Of a stretch of DNA of 64,000 bases, positions 42,708-54,852 are shown one piece after another; the stretch's first letter is position 1, and the number at the start of each line of letters is the position of its first letter. The position numbers and the translations under genes are program-made. Below the pieces are notes generated by a model. It was not told where the DNA came from. It worked only from the letters and a program-made list of their open reading frames with translations, and did not search any database. Where the stretch lies: assembly GCA_964035575.1 (NCBI GenBank), contig OZ037868.1:1426001-1490000 (forward strand), read 5' to 3'. The DNA is from Rhynchopus sp. YZ270_cl-10. Taxonomy: Eukaryota > Euglenozoa > Diplonemea > Diplonemida > Diplonemidae.

Positions 42708-45700
42708 ATGTCAACCACTGAGAAAATTGATGAAAGCAACTCCAACGACGATGCTTCTCGCACAGCAACGCCTGTCACCGCTGAGGCGCCTGAGAATGTG
42801 CTGCGTGTGAAGGTGCACACCTTGCAGCCTCTGCCGCGTCCATGCCTGCATCCGGATGCAGGCGAGCCGCCTTTGCTGAACGACTGTGTGTTTGGGTACA
42901 CCTTTGAGCTGCGCTCTGCCGAGGAGGACGACGAAGGTGTCCCCATCCTACAGGGCGAGCTTCGCAACGGCCAGGTACGTATCATGGACAAAGCTCTCGA
43001 GAACGTTGTAGAGACGCACCTCAACGGCGCACAACAGATGGCAGGGGTTGTGCCACTCCACGAGCCCACACCTCTCGACCTACGCACCAGCCGCACTGCA
43101 GCCTCGTTAGAGCAGTACCGCAATGCTGCGGAGTCGAATCCTTCTTCCGCGCACAATGCTGCTTCTGTGGTCGAGTCTTCTGCTGTCACCTCGGAAGGGA
43201 ACTCTGCAGTCACATCTGAAAATGAGGTCAAAGAGAAGGAAAAGGAAAAGGAAAAGGAAAAGGAGAAAGAAAAAGACAAAGATCCCGAAAAGGTCGAAGC
43301 AAGCGTCGACCGTCTGGTCGCCACGTGGTACACCGCAGAGGAGCCGGCAGAGGAGGACGGTGCTGCTGCGGCGGACCCGTGTGTGCTTGCGATTCCGTTG
43401 ACGCAGAGGCATATGGCGTTGATGGAGGCAGCTGTGGCCGGGGAGCAGGGGATTGTGTTCAATGTGAAGCGGACCTTGCGTGGGGGCAAGGCGCAGGCTG
43501 ACTGGGAAGATGTGAACGAAATGAAGTACCGTGCGTCAGGTGTCATTGATATGGCGCGGTTTGCAGAGCCTGGTGTGCGCGAGACTGTCTTCGAGGTCGA
43601 CGTCCGCCCCATCGGAAGTGACGACAAAAACGACGACAAAAAGGCAAAGAAGGCGCCACCAAAGAAAGCCCCCAAAGGTGGCAACACACCAGCCTTCCTC
43701 CTAACCGAGGAGGACGAGACGCACACATACGAAACCTGCGGGACAAGGCTCTGCTTTGAGATGCAGTTTGATGCACCCCTGGTGTGCCTGCCCTGCGACA
43801 GAGACAGGCCAGAGAAGGTGGCGTCCGACCTGCTCGCAGCCAAGGCACCACCGCTGCCGCAGCTGCCCGACGCAGCCAAGGTGTTCTGCACAGAGGTGCG
43901 CGAAATTGTGGACTCGATAGTGCTTGACTACCGCTCCTTCTCGTCCGTCGAGTTCAGCAACACTGAGGAGTGCCGCAAGGTGTTCCTGCAGTACCTCGCC
44001 ACGTCGGGACGCTCTTTCGCACACCGCCAGCGGCTCAAGCACTGCACCGTCAGGATTGTCAAGGAAAAGTTCGCGAAGAAGGCCGGCACTACTAAGTATG
44101 CATCCTATATTACCCCCTTCCCCACACACCACCACACTACACCCACACACCACACAGAGACGAAATGGAGAAGTTCTACAACGACCTCTACGTGTACCTC
44201 CTCGACCAGATGCACCGTGGTCTCAACGAGGTCTTCAAGCGCGACAACCTTTCCCCTGCCGCCTTCCAACCCCCTGAAGCCGCGCACGCACGCTGGGACC
44301 GCCTTGCGCAGGAGGCAGAGGCTGTGCAGGACTTCGAGGCTGCTGAACGCTACCACCAGGAGCGCCTCGTCCACGCGCCTGCGCAGGGTGCCGACACTGC
44401 AGGGCAGGACTCCCTGCCACGTGTGTGGTGTGCATATGCGCGCTTCAGCCTCCGCATGCGCGACTCTGCTAAGGCAGAACGCTCCCTCCGAGAGGCCATC
44501 GCCGTCGACATCGCGAACGTGCCTGCCCTGGTTGACTACAGCCTGCTCCTCCTCGCCGCATGCAGGCACAGCGAGGCAGCAGTCTACCTCCACTGCGCCG
44601 TCGACGCAGATCCTAACAATGCCCTCACGTGGGGGTGTCTTGCGCTCTACTACTCGCGTGCAGCCTTGGCAGACAACGTACCCGAGACGGAAGTCGCAGG
44701 ACTCCAGAAATGGGGCAAATACGCAACCGCCATGTCACGCAGGGCGCGTGCAGGGATGACAATACAACGTATCGAGAACGCTCAAGGTGAAGCCCCCACA
44801 GCAGACCCTGCCCCTGCCCCGCAGCCAGCAAACGAGGAGTCTCTCGACATAGAGCTGGCAAGGCTCTGTGCAGACCTTCGCCTCGAACAGCTCGCCGAGC
44901 ACTGCCTTGCCCAGGAGCGGAAACGGACCAGCGAGCCTGACACCCAGACCCAGGTCCTCGAGGCACGCCTGCAGTTCCAGGTGAAGGAGAGTGCGAAGGC
45001 GGTGGCGATTCTGCTTGCGGTGCTGAAGCAGAGCCCTGACGATGTGCCGGCGTTGGTCCTTCTTGGCGACTGCTACGCAGAGATGGCCCAGGCATGCGAG
45101 GCACGGTGCCCCGACTCTGAGCTGCAGCCATCCGAACCCACAGAAGGGGAGGAGCCAGGACGCACCCTGCGTGAGGAGATCTCAACACACCTCAACGCGG
45201 CAGAGGCTGTGTACAAGAAGGCGCTGTCGCTGGACACCAACGTCGATGCGAAGGTCGCGCTGCACCTTGGCAACATCTTCGCCTCCCTTGGACGCTACCA
45301 GGAGGCAGCCAAGGTGTACATCACTGCCGTGCAGGCATGGCGGTGCGGCGTCGCATGGCTCGGCATCGGCATCTCACTGTACCGGCAGGAACGGTACGCC
45401 GAAGCGGAGCAGGCGCTGAACGAGGCAAACCTGCTGAACAACTACAACGCGAAGACGTGGACGTACATCACGCTGGTGTGCCTCAAGCAGAATGAAGGCG
45501 GCACGCGGTCCGCAGAGGCGGACACAGCCTTCCAGCATGCGCTCAAGCTTGACCTCAAGGAGCCCGCCATCCTCGCAGAGGTGGGGCTGGCGTACCTAAA
45601 TGCTGATAGACTGTCTCTGGCAGAAGCAGCATGCAGGAAGAGCCTCGAAGGACGCGACGTGTCCACGACACATGCCCTGTTGGCAAGGTGCCTTGTAGCA

Positions 45701-45826
45701 GGGAAGAAGATCGATGAGGCAAAACACCACTACGCGAGAGCAGAGGAGCTCGCTCTATCCTCCTGTGAGAAGGCGAAGGTGGCGGAGCTGCTGAAAATGT
45801 TGGAGGGTGTGCAAGACGAAGGATAA
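42708..45826 (+). CDS. CFAP70: Cilia- and flagella-associated protein 70 (CFAP70/TTC18)
   Basis: Exons 42708-44095 and 44158-45826 are joined across a 62-base intron (GTATGC to ACACAG), giving 1018 residues. The N-terminal half has beta-rich, C2-like stretches and a charged KEK repeat (43232-43275). Exon 2 opens with DEMEKFYNDLYVYLLDQMH, close to the conserved segment before the CFAP70 TPRs, and continues with many TPR repeats. Examples are RWDRLAQEAEAVQDFEAAER, the later TWGCLALYY, and KVALHLGNIFASLGRYQEAA. CFAP70 sits at the base of the axonemal outer dynein arm region and supports ciliary motility. Its presence implies a motile cilium or flagellum. The start follows CTTAAG after an acceptor-like CAG at 42698. 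Length is close to the animal protein (about 1120). Confidence 0.88.
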
Positions 45827-46363
45827 AAAAGTCTGAGTTTTCTTGATTTTGAGGGGCTTTTTTTTGATCTGTATTGGGGCAGTTACACTACAACAGATTA
45901 TAATAATGTTTGCGGGTTTTGAGTACGAGGACAGAGGGGCAGTTTACACTGCCATAAAATGAAATAAAATAAAAGTAAGATCCGTTTTGGGATTTTTTCT
46001 TGTTTTTTCTTCGTTTATTTTTTACACTAAAAAAAGCCCACGTTGGGGGAGCAATACAAAATATTAATAGCCCTCCCTCCACTTATTTTGTTTCTTTTTT
46101 CTCCCCCCTCCAATTGCCCCATTCTCTGCCCCATTTTCACATCCTCCCAGACAGAACAGAATCCTTTGAATATCCACAAGCACTTCGTGGTATTTTTCTC
46201 TTTTTTTTTTCTCTTTCAAAAGAAAGCAAAACAAACAAACAAACGGCGAGCCTCACATTAGCACGCAAGGAGAGGACACAGACCCCGCTGGCGACAACAC
46301 TATTGCGCCGCGTCTAGCGGGGGGGGAGGAACGAACGGAGCAGCAAAGACCCTGGCACCACAC
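45827..46363. other. Intergenic spacer
   Basis: No gene is seen. A/T runs are followed by a C/T-rich tract (46080-46160) and, closer to the next start, CGCCGCGTCTAG ending at 46317 and TTTCAAAAG ending at about 46222, both possible but weaker splice acceptors. AAAATGAAATAAAATAAAA near 45957 is A-rich and may serve polyadenylation of CFAP70. Confidence 0.5.
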
Positions 46364-49300
46364 ATGGTGGAAGCTGGCCATGCGACGGACGGCAAGAAGC
46401 ATGCGCCGGTGACGCCTGAGCGTGCAGCAGTGTTCAGAGATGCCTTGACACGCGAGGTCAATGTGCTGGTCTCGCTTCTTGGGATGAGCAGTCGGGAGCG
46501 CGTGACACGAGAAGACACCATCAGGCGGACGAAGCACCTCGTCAAGGAAGCGTACCCAGAGGCGTCGCTTGAGCTGTACGGAAGCTGGAAGACAGGGCTC
46601 TCGCTGCCGTCCTCGGATTTGGACTTTGTGATTCTCGGGACAGGGAACACGCCGAAGTCGGAGATCCTGCATAAGATTGCAGACCAGCTCCAGAAGCAGG
46701 ACCTGCTCTGCACAGCGTTCCTGCCCTCAGCGCGCGTCCCCGTCGTCAAGTTCCAGTCGCAGTACGGCATCCGTGGTGACCTCACAGTCAGCGTCCCCAC
46801 ATGGTCCAACTCAGTGACACTCGTGCAGTCCTTGCTGACAGAGCACCAAGGGCACCACGCAACGTATGTTTCAAAGTTTTTTAGTGAACAAAATATGGTG
46901 GAGGTTTGGGGTCGTCTTATGTTTTCAATTAGTTCTGGGTTGGGTTTGCCAGAAAAGTGTGACGATACTCTTGAATGATAATGCTAGCCAGGCAAAAAGG
47001 AGTGGGGATAACACCACCACTTCACAGCGAGCTGATCATGGTTCTGAAGCTGGTCCTCGTGCTGACCAGCAGTAACGAGGTGCACAAGGGTGGGCTCAGT
47101 TCGTACGGTCTGTGCCTGATGGTATGTGGCAGTGGTTTGAAAGCGCACCCCCGACATCTACACTGTACAGGTCTTTGCGTTCATACGCCGTGCAAAGGCG
47201 TCTGGCATTGACCCCTCGCTGGGATCGATGCTTACAGCCTTTCTCGCACACTACAAGCAGAACGGAACATTCAACCCAGAAACGATGACAGTGGACATCA
47301 CTCAGAACCAAGGTATGCACGATGACCTTTAAGTGCCGCCACACATCATCCTTGCTTTCGTACTTTACTCACTTCACAGGGTTCCGACCTGGTACTATGC
47401 AATGCGTGTCGAGCAAGTACAACAAAAGTCACTGGTGTGTGCAGGACCCACTGAACGCTGAAAATAACGTATGTGTACCCCACCCATCCCAATGTCAACA
47501 ACACAACACAACAGGTGACAGAGCAGTGTTTCAGCATGGCGAACATCGTGAAGTGTTTCAGTGCGATGCACGCGAACCTGGTCAAGACAGAGGCCGCGGC
47601 AGTGCTTCCTGTTGACTGCGGGACCGAAAACTGCGGCGTTCTGTGTGAGGTGGTGAAGGACCTGGGGCAGTTCCTTGTGAGACGGCGCGAGCTGCTGCAA
47701 GAGCACCAGCAGCAGGACCTCTGGCAACAGCACCAACAGCAGCTCAACCTCCCCCATGCGCATGCGCATCCCCATCCCCACTCCCACCCCCAGCAGCCAC
47801 AACAACCGCACTCCGACCCGCACTTCGGGATGCCACGCACCGCCTCGTACACGGAGCAGGCCGTCGCACTCCCGACAAGAATACGTGCTAGTCCGAACCA
47901 GCCATCCCTCGGTGCCATGGCACCTCCTGCATCTCACACCTCCCCCTCGCTGCAGAGCAGCCTGCCCACAGCCGTGTTCGGGGAGAACGCCGTGCAGATG
48001 GGCATCCAAGTCGGCAAGGGCATGCACAGCACGAACCCGATGCTGCGCACACATCCACACACCCAGCAGCCACAGCCTCAGCCCCAGCCCCAGCCACCCG
48101 CACAGCAACCACAGCCACAATCACAATCACAGCCACAGCCACAGACACAGCCACAGACACGAACGTCGCCGAAGTACCCCCAGCAGCCCAGCCCCTCGAC
48201 ACCACTAGCTCCCCTTCCCCTGAACCCTCTCAACATCATGCAGGCGCAGGTCATGGGCACACAGCCGCCTCTGCGAGGCGCTGCCATGAACGGCACACCT
48301 GTGCAGAGCGTGCCGCTGCATCCTGTCGCAGCGCTGCACTCTGCTCTTATCGGGCAAAATGGGTTTTCTGGGTTGGGCATGGGGGCCACCGTGCCGGTGA
48401 ACGGCTCTGTGGTTGGGGTCAGCGACAGCGATATTGGGAGCCAGGCGGGGAGCTCACGAGAAGAGCGCCCCGGGAGCGTGCCGACGACTCCCACCACAAG
48501 CCCCACATGCGAGGCGAGCACAGCAAATGCGATGGGCATGGCGGGGCTGCAGCTGCACCCGAACCCGAACCGAGCACATCCGTACAGCGCAGCGCAGCTC
48601 GCACAGCAGCCACGCAGTGACATCAATATGCTCGCCATGATGGAAGGGCAGAAAGAAAAGTCTGCGGGTGCCCCGCCGGCCGCGTACCCAAACGACTTCT
48701 CTCTTGCACAACAGCAGAAGCTGTTTAACCAATTTAACACCCAATCACAGCCGTGGGACTTCACGCACAACACCTACGGCCAGCGGGGGCAAGCATACGA
48801 GAAGAGCCAAGCAAACTCACAGATGGGGTACAACGGGAAGGGGTCGAAACGGACGCCACAGTGGAAGGGGAAGGATGGCGAGGCCAAGGGGTGGAAGGGT
48901 GGGAAGAAGGGATACGACCCGAGGCATGCGTCGCACCCTACACACCCGACACAGGGCATGCACAAGGCGAACGCACGCTACCCACCTACAATGCACACAC
49001 ACTACGAGCACCACCAACACCACCAACACCAGCACCAACACCAGCACCAGCACCACCAGCAACACCGCCCCTTCATGCACGACGTGCCCCCAGCACCCAC
49101 ACCTCTCGACACCCAGATGCTCCTCCCAGCAGAGCCAAGCACCGCCACCCCCTCTCCTGGCGAGCCCGCATCGCCCTCCACCCTCAGCCAGCACAGCGGC
49201 GTCTCCAGCCTGCCTCTCAGTCAACCGTCGCCACCACCACCACACACCGAGCCTGAGGTGGAGACAATTGAGACGCAGCCCGTCAGCACAGAGCCCATCG

Positions 49301-49803
49301 AGGTACCGCCGTCGTCACCCTTAAAGACGGAGGGTGTGCAGGTCGCAATATCGCTTGGCGGTGCGGTCAGAAATAATGTCAAATTGAATTCAATTGGCTG
49401 GGCGAAAAAGGAGAAGAAGAAGGGTGCGAGCGCGAACGACACAATGGCAGAGCTGCAGCAGAAGATGAAGAAACGTAGTGAGCGGCGCAGCCCGCCGCCT
49501 GCAGAGGTGCAGGAGGAGTACTCGCCACCACCCGCATCGAAGGTCATCACACGGGAGCAGTGGGAGGGAACCACTTCAGGGGGTGCAGGTGCGATAACGG
49601 ACATCGTCTCTCGCCTCAACGGGCATGTCACCTACCCGCCCAGTCCCGTGAAGGTACAGAGTGGCGCACCCGACTCTCCAGCACCACGTGCCACTGCAAC
49701 AAAGGTCTCCACCAGCGATCGCAGCAGTGACGCCAGCAATGACAGTGTAGGCCACCCTGACTCTTCGAAAAGTAGTAAAGAAGTGGCGAAGGAGGCAAGG
49801 TGA
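46364..49803 (+). CDS. TENT4/TRF4-like: TENT4/Trf4-type non-canonical poly(A) polymerase with a long Q/H/P tail
   Basis: Five exons: 46364-46863, 47028-47121, 47171-47312, 47380-47468 and 47515-49803, giving 1037 residues. Introns of 164, 49, 67 and 46 bases all have GTATG starts. Residues 1-270 are a nucleotidyltransferase: YGSWKTGLSLPSSDLDFVI carries the GS motif and catalytic D85 and D87, and D139 (GDLTVSV) is the third acid. NEVHKGGLSSYGLCLM matches the Trf4 NEVFTGGIGSYSL block, and VQDPLNAENNV matches its IEDPLQPGNDV. The family adds short A-rich tails to nuclear RNAs for exosome decay (TRAMP). The C-terminal 730 residues are low-complexity, with QPQ and HQH runs and charged patches, and are far longer than in yeast. 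They may drive condensation or RNA binding, which is inference. Zinc-knuckle partners are not seen. Confidence 0.9.
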
Positions 49804-50501
49804 GAAAATGAGGGCGAAAGGGTAGGGGTGGGGGATGTCAATTAGTAAGAAAAATACAAAGAAAGTGAGGGGGGGTAGATCACAGAAAAAAATGGGTTTT
49901 CTTCTTTTTTTGTTCCACGAAAGGGCGTTGGTTATGAAGAGGAAAGACAAAAAAAACCGAAAACGAAAAAACAAAACAAACAACAAACAACGAATTGAAG
50001 CCACGCGTTTGGTACCCCCTCTCTCTCCCAAAACATTTCTCTCCCGTGCCGTTTTTATTGTTTTTCTTTTTTCTCCAGAGGCAATCCACCAAAGAATAAC
50101 GTATATCATTTTTTTGAGAGCAGACCACAGTTTGGCTCGATTTTTATTTTTATTTTATTTTTGTCTTTTTCTCTGCCACACTTTCTGATGGCGGGGTATG
50201 TATTGGATACCAAACCTGCGTTATCCCCACCTTTTCGGAATACAGCCCATAGTATATGCACCCTGGAAATTTTTATGAAGTTAAGTTTTTTTTTCTGCTG
50301 CGCAATAACGAATGTGATCAAGGTGACTAAGCACGAGACTGTCATCTTATAAACTTTTCTTTTTTTTTTTTTAGGAGTTTTTGTTACAAAGCCACAAATA
50401 CGGATACACTTAGGGTGCAGGATTGAGGAGGAACTTTCAACTCTTTCTTTGCTGACTTTTCACCTCTTTTTTGTGTACCATAATATTATGTTAACCTCGA
50501 A

Positions 50502-50603
50502 ATGGATGTACGACCGCATGATTGGGTACCACCCTCACGGTGTACCCGGTTATTGTACCAAAGGTACACTGTTCACGAGAGGGCTTTTGTATTTCAAGTC
50601 AAT
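50502..50603 (+). repeat. CACGAGAGGGC dispersed phrase, best-preserved copy
   Basis: The block from TTGTACCAAAGGTACACTG through CACGAGAGGGCTTTTGTATT is almost identical to 3627-3674 (one T inserted). It includes the palindrome GTACCAAAGGTAC. Upstream ATGGATGTACGACCGCATG is shared with copies at 610 and 4605. Confidence 0.75.
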
Positions 50604-53009
50604 TTGTTTTTTTTTTTTTTTGTTTCACCCCAGCCGTTGTTTCCCACTACGATAACGACAAAAAAATCAAAAAAAACACAAAATGTTAGTTATCGTACCC
50701 CTTTAGCTATTTGGGTGGCCTCTATCTACATCTCTCTCTCTCTCCCCTCCCTTTAAGGCGTAGTGAGCCCAAAATGCAAATGTGTTTTGACCAGCTCTTC
50801 CCTCCAGGCAGAAATACAGACGACACCAGAATCGTATAATAGGACAAACGCACTCCCCCCCAGGAGTCCCCCTCTCCCCTTCTCTTCAAGGCCAGTGAGA
50901 CGTCAATTTTCTCTACGTTCATCTGACCCAGCTCTTTTGTTCCAGGTCGCAGTGCTCCGAGGCTTTATGTAAGGTCCTGCCAGCGTTTCCCCTATTCTTG
51001 TGTCCCAGAGGCGTTTGCACTCTCAACTTCACTTTTTGGGAGAACGGGGTGTGCACAGCGAAGTACACTCATCTCACCCCCCCCTTTTCCACCCCCCTCT
51101 GGTACTTCAACACAGAGAGGCTCAGGTTCATCTCACGAGATTTTCTTTCATTATTTGCCTTTTTTTTTTTTTTCAATTTAAAGATGTGTATGCACAGGCA
51201 TATTCAACTATTCTCTCTTCTCGGATAACCGGCATATTTCCCCCGCCTTTCCCCCCGACCTAGGTCCACCACTCTTAGAGTGGAAAGGTCGATAAAGGGG
51301 CAGTTTTTGGTTGTGGCGGTGTGTGGTGGCGACGAAACGTTAGAAAATGCAGTGCAAAGTACTCTACTTTGGTTCTGCTCCTTTTGTCCCCCTTTTTTGG
51401 CAGTCTTTTTTTTTTGAAGGTAAATTGTGGTGTTTGGAAGCAAAAAGTGGGTAATTCCGCAAACATTACCCATATGCGTACCCTACGTTCTTCTACCTGG
51501 TGACTAAGCCACAGCAGGGGGTACTGTGGTTCCTATGGGAGGGGTTGTGATGGGTCTTTTGATGGCTATCGTGGAGCGGTCTTCGCGTATTAGACACATG
51601 GCAAGAGGTGTATTGATCTCAAAAAAAAATTTTTTTTTTTCTGTTTTCCATTTTAGCCGATTGATATACCAAGGTATCTGGTGGCCCACTCTTCCTCTTC
51701 CCTCTTCCCCCCTCCCCCCTCCCCCCTCCCTACCCCATTAGTTTCGTTCTTCTGCGTACGTCGAGACCTTTAGCGTAAGAGCAAGGTAAGATCACTAGGG
51801 TTATTGTCTTAGAAAAGGTTGAGGGGCAGGGGCAGTGGGGGGGGGGGGGGGGAGAAATAGTTCTAGTGCTCCCTGATAGGGCACGGTGATGGCAAGGTTT
51901 TGTGGGGGGATTGATCATTGGGCGTGGTGTGTGATTTTTTGTGTGGGAAGGTGACTAGGTTCATCTGGTAACATTTTCTTTTCATTTTTTTTAGGAGCAA
52001 CCCCACCATGTGCAGCGTACATCCTTTTTTGCCCTCACTTTGAGGGAGACTAAAGCAATCTTAGCAACCCCCTTTTAGAGGGTTGGAGGGTTGGACAGAG
52101 CCCCAGCAAGTAGTGTGCGTTGTGAAAAGGGAGAAGGAAAAAGAAAACGGTGTTGATGCACGATTGACCAGATGCGTCAGAGTGTGTGGCGACACACTTA
52201 GCATTTGTCTCTCAAATTGCCCAATAGCAACACTGCTGAGGCAGCGAAGAGAAATGGTAGCTTCGGGCAACTCCGTTGTTATGGAGATTTGCAAATGGAG
52301 GAAAACCTTCATTTGGCCAATAACTTGAAACCCAGAGGTACAAATAGTGATTTATTTTTTGACCTTATTTTAGGTGCTCTAACATGGAATCTGACCCCCA
52401 TGTCCAAATGATAAAAATGCTCTCTGCGTCCATTAAAGCAACAGATTTCATGTTTTGAGTAGTTGTGGTTAAATGTACCAAAATTTTACAGCTATTTTGC
52501 ACCTAATACATTCCCCTGTACTTCCATAAATACAATACAAAAACAAACAGAGTAGCAAACACAAAAAAACAAAAACAAAACAAACTTTCAAACCCCCTTT
52601 CACTTCCATTTTGGACGGTTGTTTCCATCCTATTTTTAAAAACGTTTTGCGCCAAAGACTTCAGACAGAAGTACCCAACCCGGATGTGCGGGTTTCGATA
52701 GAAAGAGATTGCTCTCGGAGCAGTGTGTGGGGGGGAGGGGAGGGGTCAAAAGGGAGTTAGGCGGTACTTTCTGTTTCATCCTTGTTACTTTGTTATTTTC
52801 AAAAAAAAAAAAATCTGATGGTGTAGGTGTTCTCAAGGGCTGTGTGTCTGTGTGTGTGGGGGTTTATGTTTTTCAAGGTATCAGTTTACCGCCAAAAAAT
52901 TCAAAAAAAAAAAAGAAGGAAAAATGGGGAATAAAGCAAAAAGAAAGTGTTGTCGGTAGCACAAATAATATAAAAAAAACAAACAAAAACAAACAAACAC
53001 AAAAAAAAA

Positions 53010-53047
<38 letters not shown>

Positions 53048-53883
53048 AAAAACTAAAACAAAAACAAAAAAAAGAAGAAGGATAAGAAGGTAGTTGGATT
53101 GCATCAGTTGGTAGTTGGCTTATTGCATTGCTGCTATCTTTACAAACGAAAAAATGAAAAAGAAAATATGTAACGTAGAACCGAGGTCGTTTTTTTATTA
53201 GAAATCTTCTGAAAAGATATAAATTTTTACCAAAAAAAAAGTTAAAAGGGTCAGGATTTGTGTAAAGTAGGTGAACCAAATTTTTCAAAAAAGCAAAAAA
53301 AAAAAAAAAAAAAGCAATTTATTTGTGCTTCGCACCAAAGGATGGAGGATGGATAAACCCCTCTTCAGGTGTATCGCATGTGGTACCAAGCAAAATGTTC
53401 AAAAAAAGCAACACTTACTGAAAAGCCTAGGGTTTCATTGGTATAGTGTCAAACGCAACGAACAAAAACTCAAAAAAAAAAAGACAAAAAATATTAAAAA
53501 AAAACAGACGAGAAAAAAATCAAGCAAAACAAACAAATATTATTCCCCCCTTTTTTACATAGATCAGGGGTTTTTCTTTCATTTGGGTGTTTTGACCCTG
53601 GGGGGGTCACTTTTTGAATTGTTGGGCCCTTTTTGAATTTTTTTCTCCCAGCTCCCCATTAAAAAAAACCTCCCTGTAGATCGCGAACAGAGCTAGAAGG
53701 AAACAGATACATCCCAACAACAAAAACAGCAATTTTTTTTTTTTTTTTGAAAAAATGCTTTTGTTGTTTTCATCGAACGGTGGCTAGGTAATTAGAACTG
53801 AAGATACCGAATGAGGGCAGTTTGTCTACGTGACTGAGCACTCTGAGGCTCGGGTTTGCCTTACAGAACATTTTTTCCTCTTT

Positions 53884-54074
53884 TATGGTGCTATGGGAAA
53901 TCGGTCAACGACCTGTCAGCGACCTGTCAATATAGGAGGGTGTGCCCTTATTAAAGTTACCATTGTATTTTGTGTGTGGGGTTTTTCCCCCACCCAAAAT
54001 CGTAAGGGAAATTTTAAAAATGGCACCCCTACGTCAATGACCTGTCAATATCGACCCCCCTCCGGATCACCATT
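53884..54074. mobile_element. Short transposon-like repeat ending ATGGTGCTA, copy 2
   Basis: The ends match 6873-7168. GACCTGTCA occurs three times inside. No transposase. Confidence 0.55.
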
Positions 54075-54811
54075 TTATTTTTGTTTATTTTCAAGATGTG
54101 CAGAGCGTCGCACATTCAATTATTTCAAAGTTTTCTTTCAAATATAAACGAAATGGATGTAGACCGGCTATGCACCAAAGGAACACTGCCACGAGAGGGC
54201 TTTTGTATTTTAAGTCAAATTTCTTTGCCACAACGAAAAAAAGAAGAAGAAATAAAAAAATCCAAAAATATTGTGGATTACAATAACACCACGACCACGA
54301 CCCCACCCCGATTATATTTTTATTTTTATTGAAGAGAAGAAACTATTTCTCTGCCCCTTTTTCTCCCCTCCCATTCTTCCCTCTATTATGTCTCCCCAAT
54401 GCCCCCCCAAAAAAAAAATACCAAAACCAAACGGAAAAAAAAACCAAAAAAAAAAAATGCAATACAAAAATACAAAAAAAGGGGGGAAAAAACCCAGGTC
54501 TATTGCCCCCCCCTCACTCCCCCACGATATTTTCTATTTTTGTTGTCGTACAGCCATTTGTTCGAGAGAAAGTGGAAGGCTCAATTCCTGAGTCCGACGA
54601 TGAACAGTGAGGTGTTTGCACTTCCACATTCTGCTCTATTTCTCTCTCCCAGTCGCAGTATACATGAAGAAGAAAATGTTACACCGGAGAAAATTAGCAG
54701 CCTCACGAAATTAGCGCGAGCAATCGATGTTTTTCTGCTTCCGGGTAAAATCACCTTTTATTCACACCGTTTCTTTCGCCGTTACACATTTTTTTTTGTC
54801 GATTACTCTAA

Positions 54812-54833
54812 CCACCACAACTCTTCCTTGTAG
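54812..54833 (+). promoter_or_regulatory. Branch-point-like CTAAC + pyrimidine tract + TAG (candidate splice acceptor of HGH1)
   Basis: CTCTAACCACCACAACTCTT then CCTTGTAG ends at 54833, 19 bases before the ATG. Confidence 0.45.
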
Positions 54834-54852
54834 ACATCAAACCAAATAAAAT

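Larger units (their letters stand above)
49804..54852. other. Repeat-rich intergenic region
   Basis: No gene is supported. It contains dispersed phrases (50320, 50502-50603, 51948, 53829, 54150), a short transposon-like repeat (53884-54074), a long A run with interruptions at about 52976-53075, G and C homopolymers (51837-51852) and C/T-rich tracts. An AT-rich frame at 54599-54833 starts with ATG and reads into the candidate acceptor of the next gene; it is treated as leader sequence, not as a gene. Confidence 0.6.

Noticed and set aside
52901-53288. Phe-rich membrane-like ORF
   Set aside because: It is translation of a long A/T homopolymer tract.
54599-54833. Small gene just before HGH1
   Set aside because: The codons are AT-rich, the frame ends in the pyrimidine-AG signal, and joining it across a GTAAAA intron shifts HGH1 out of frame.
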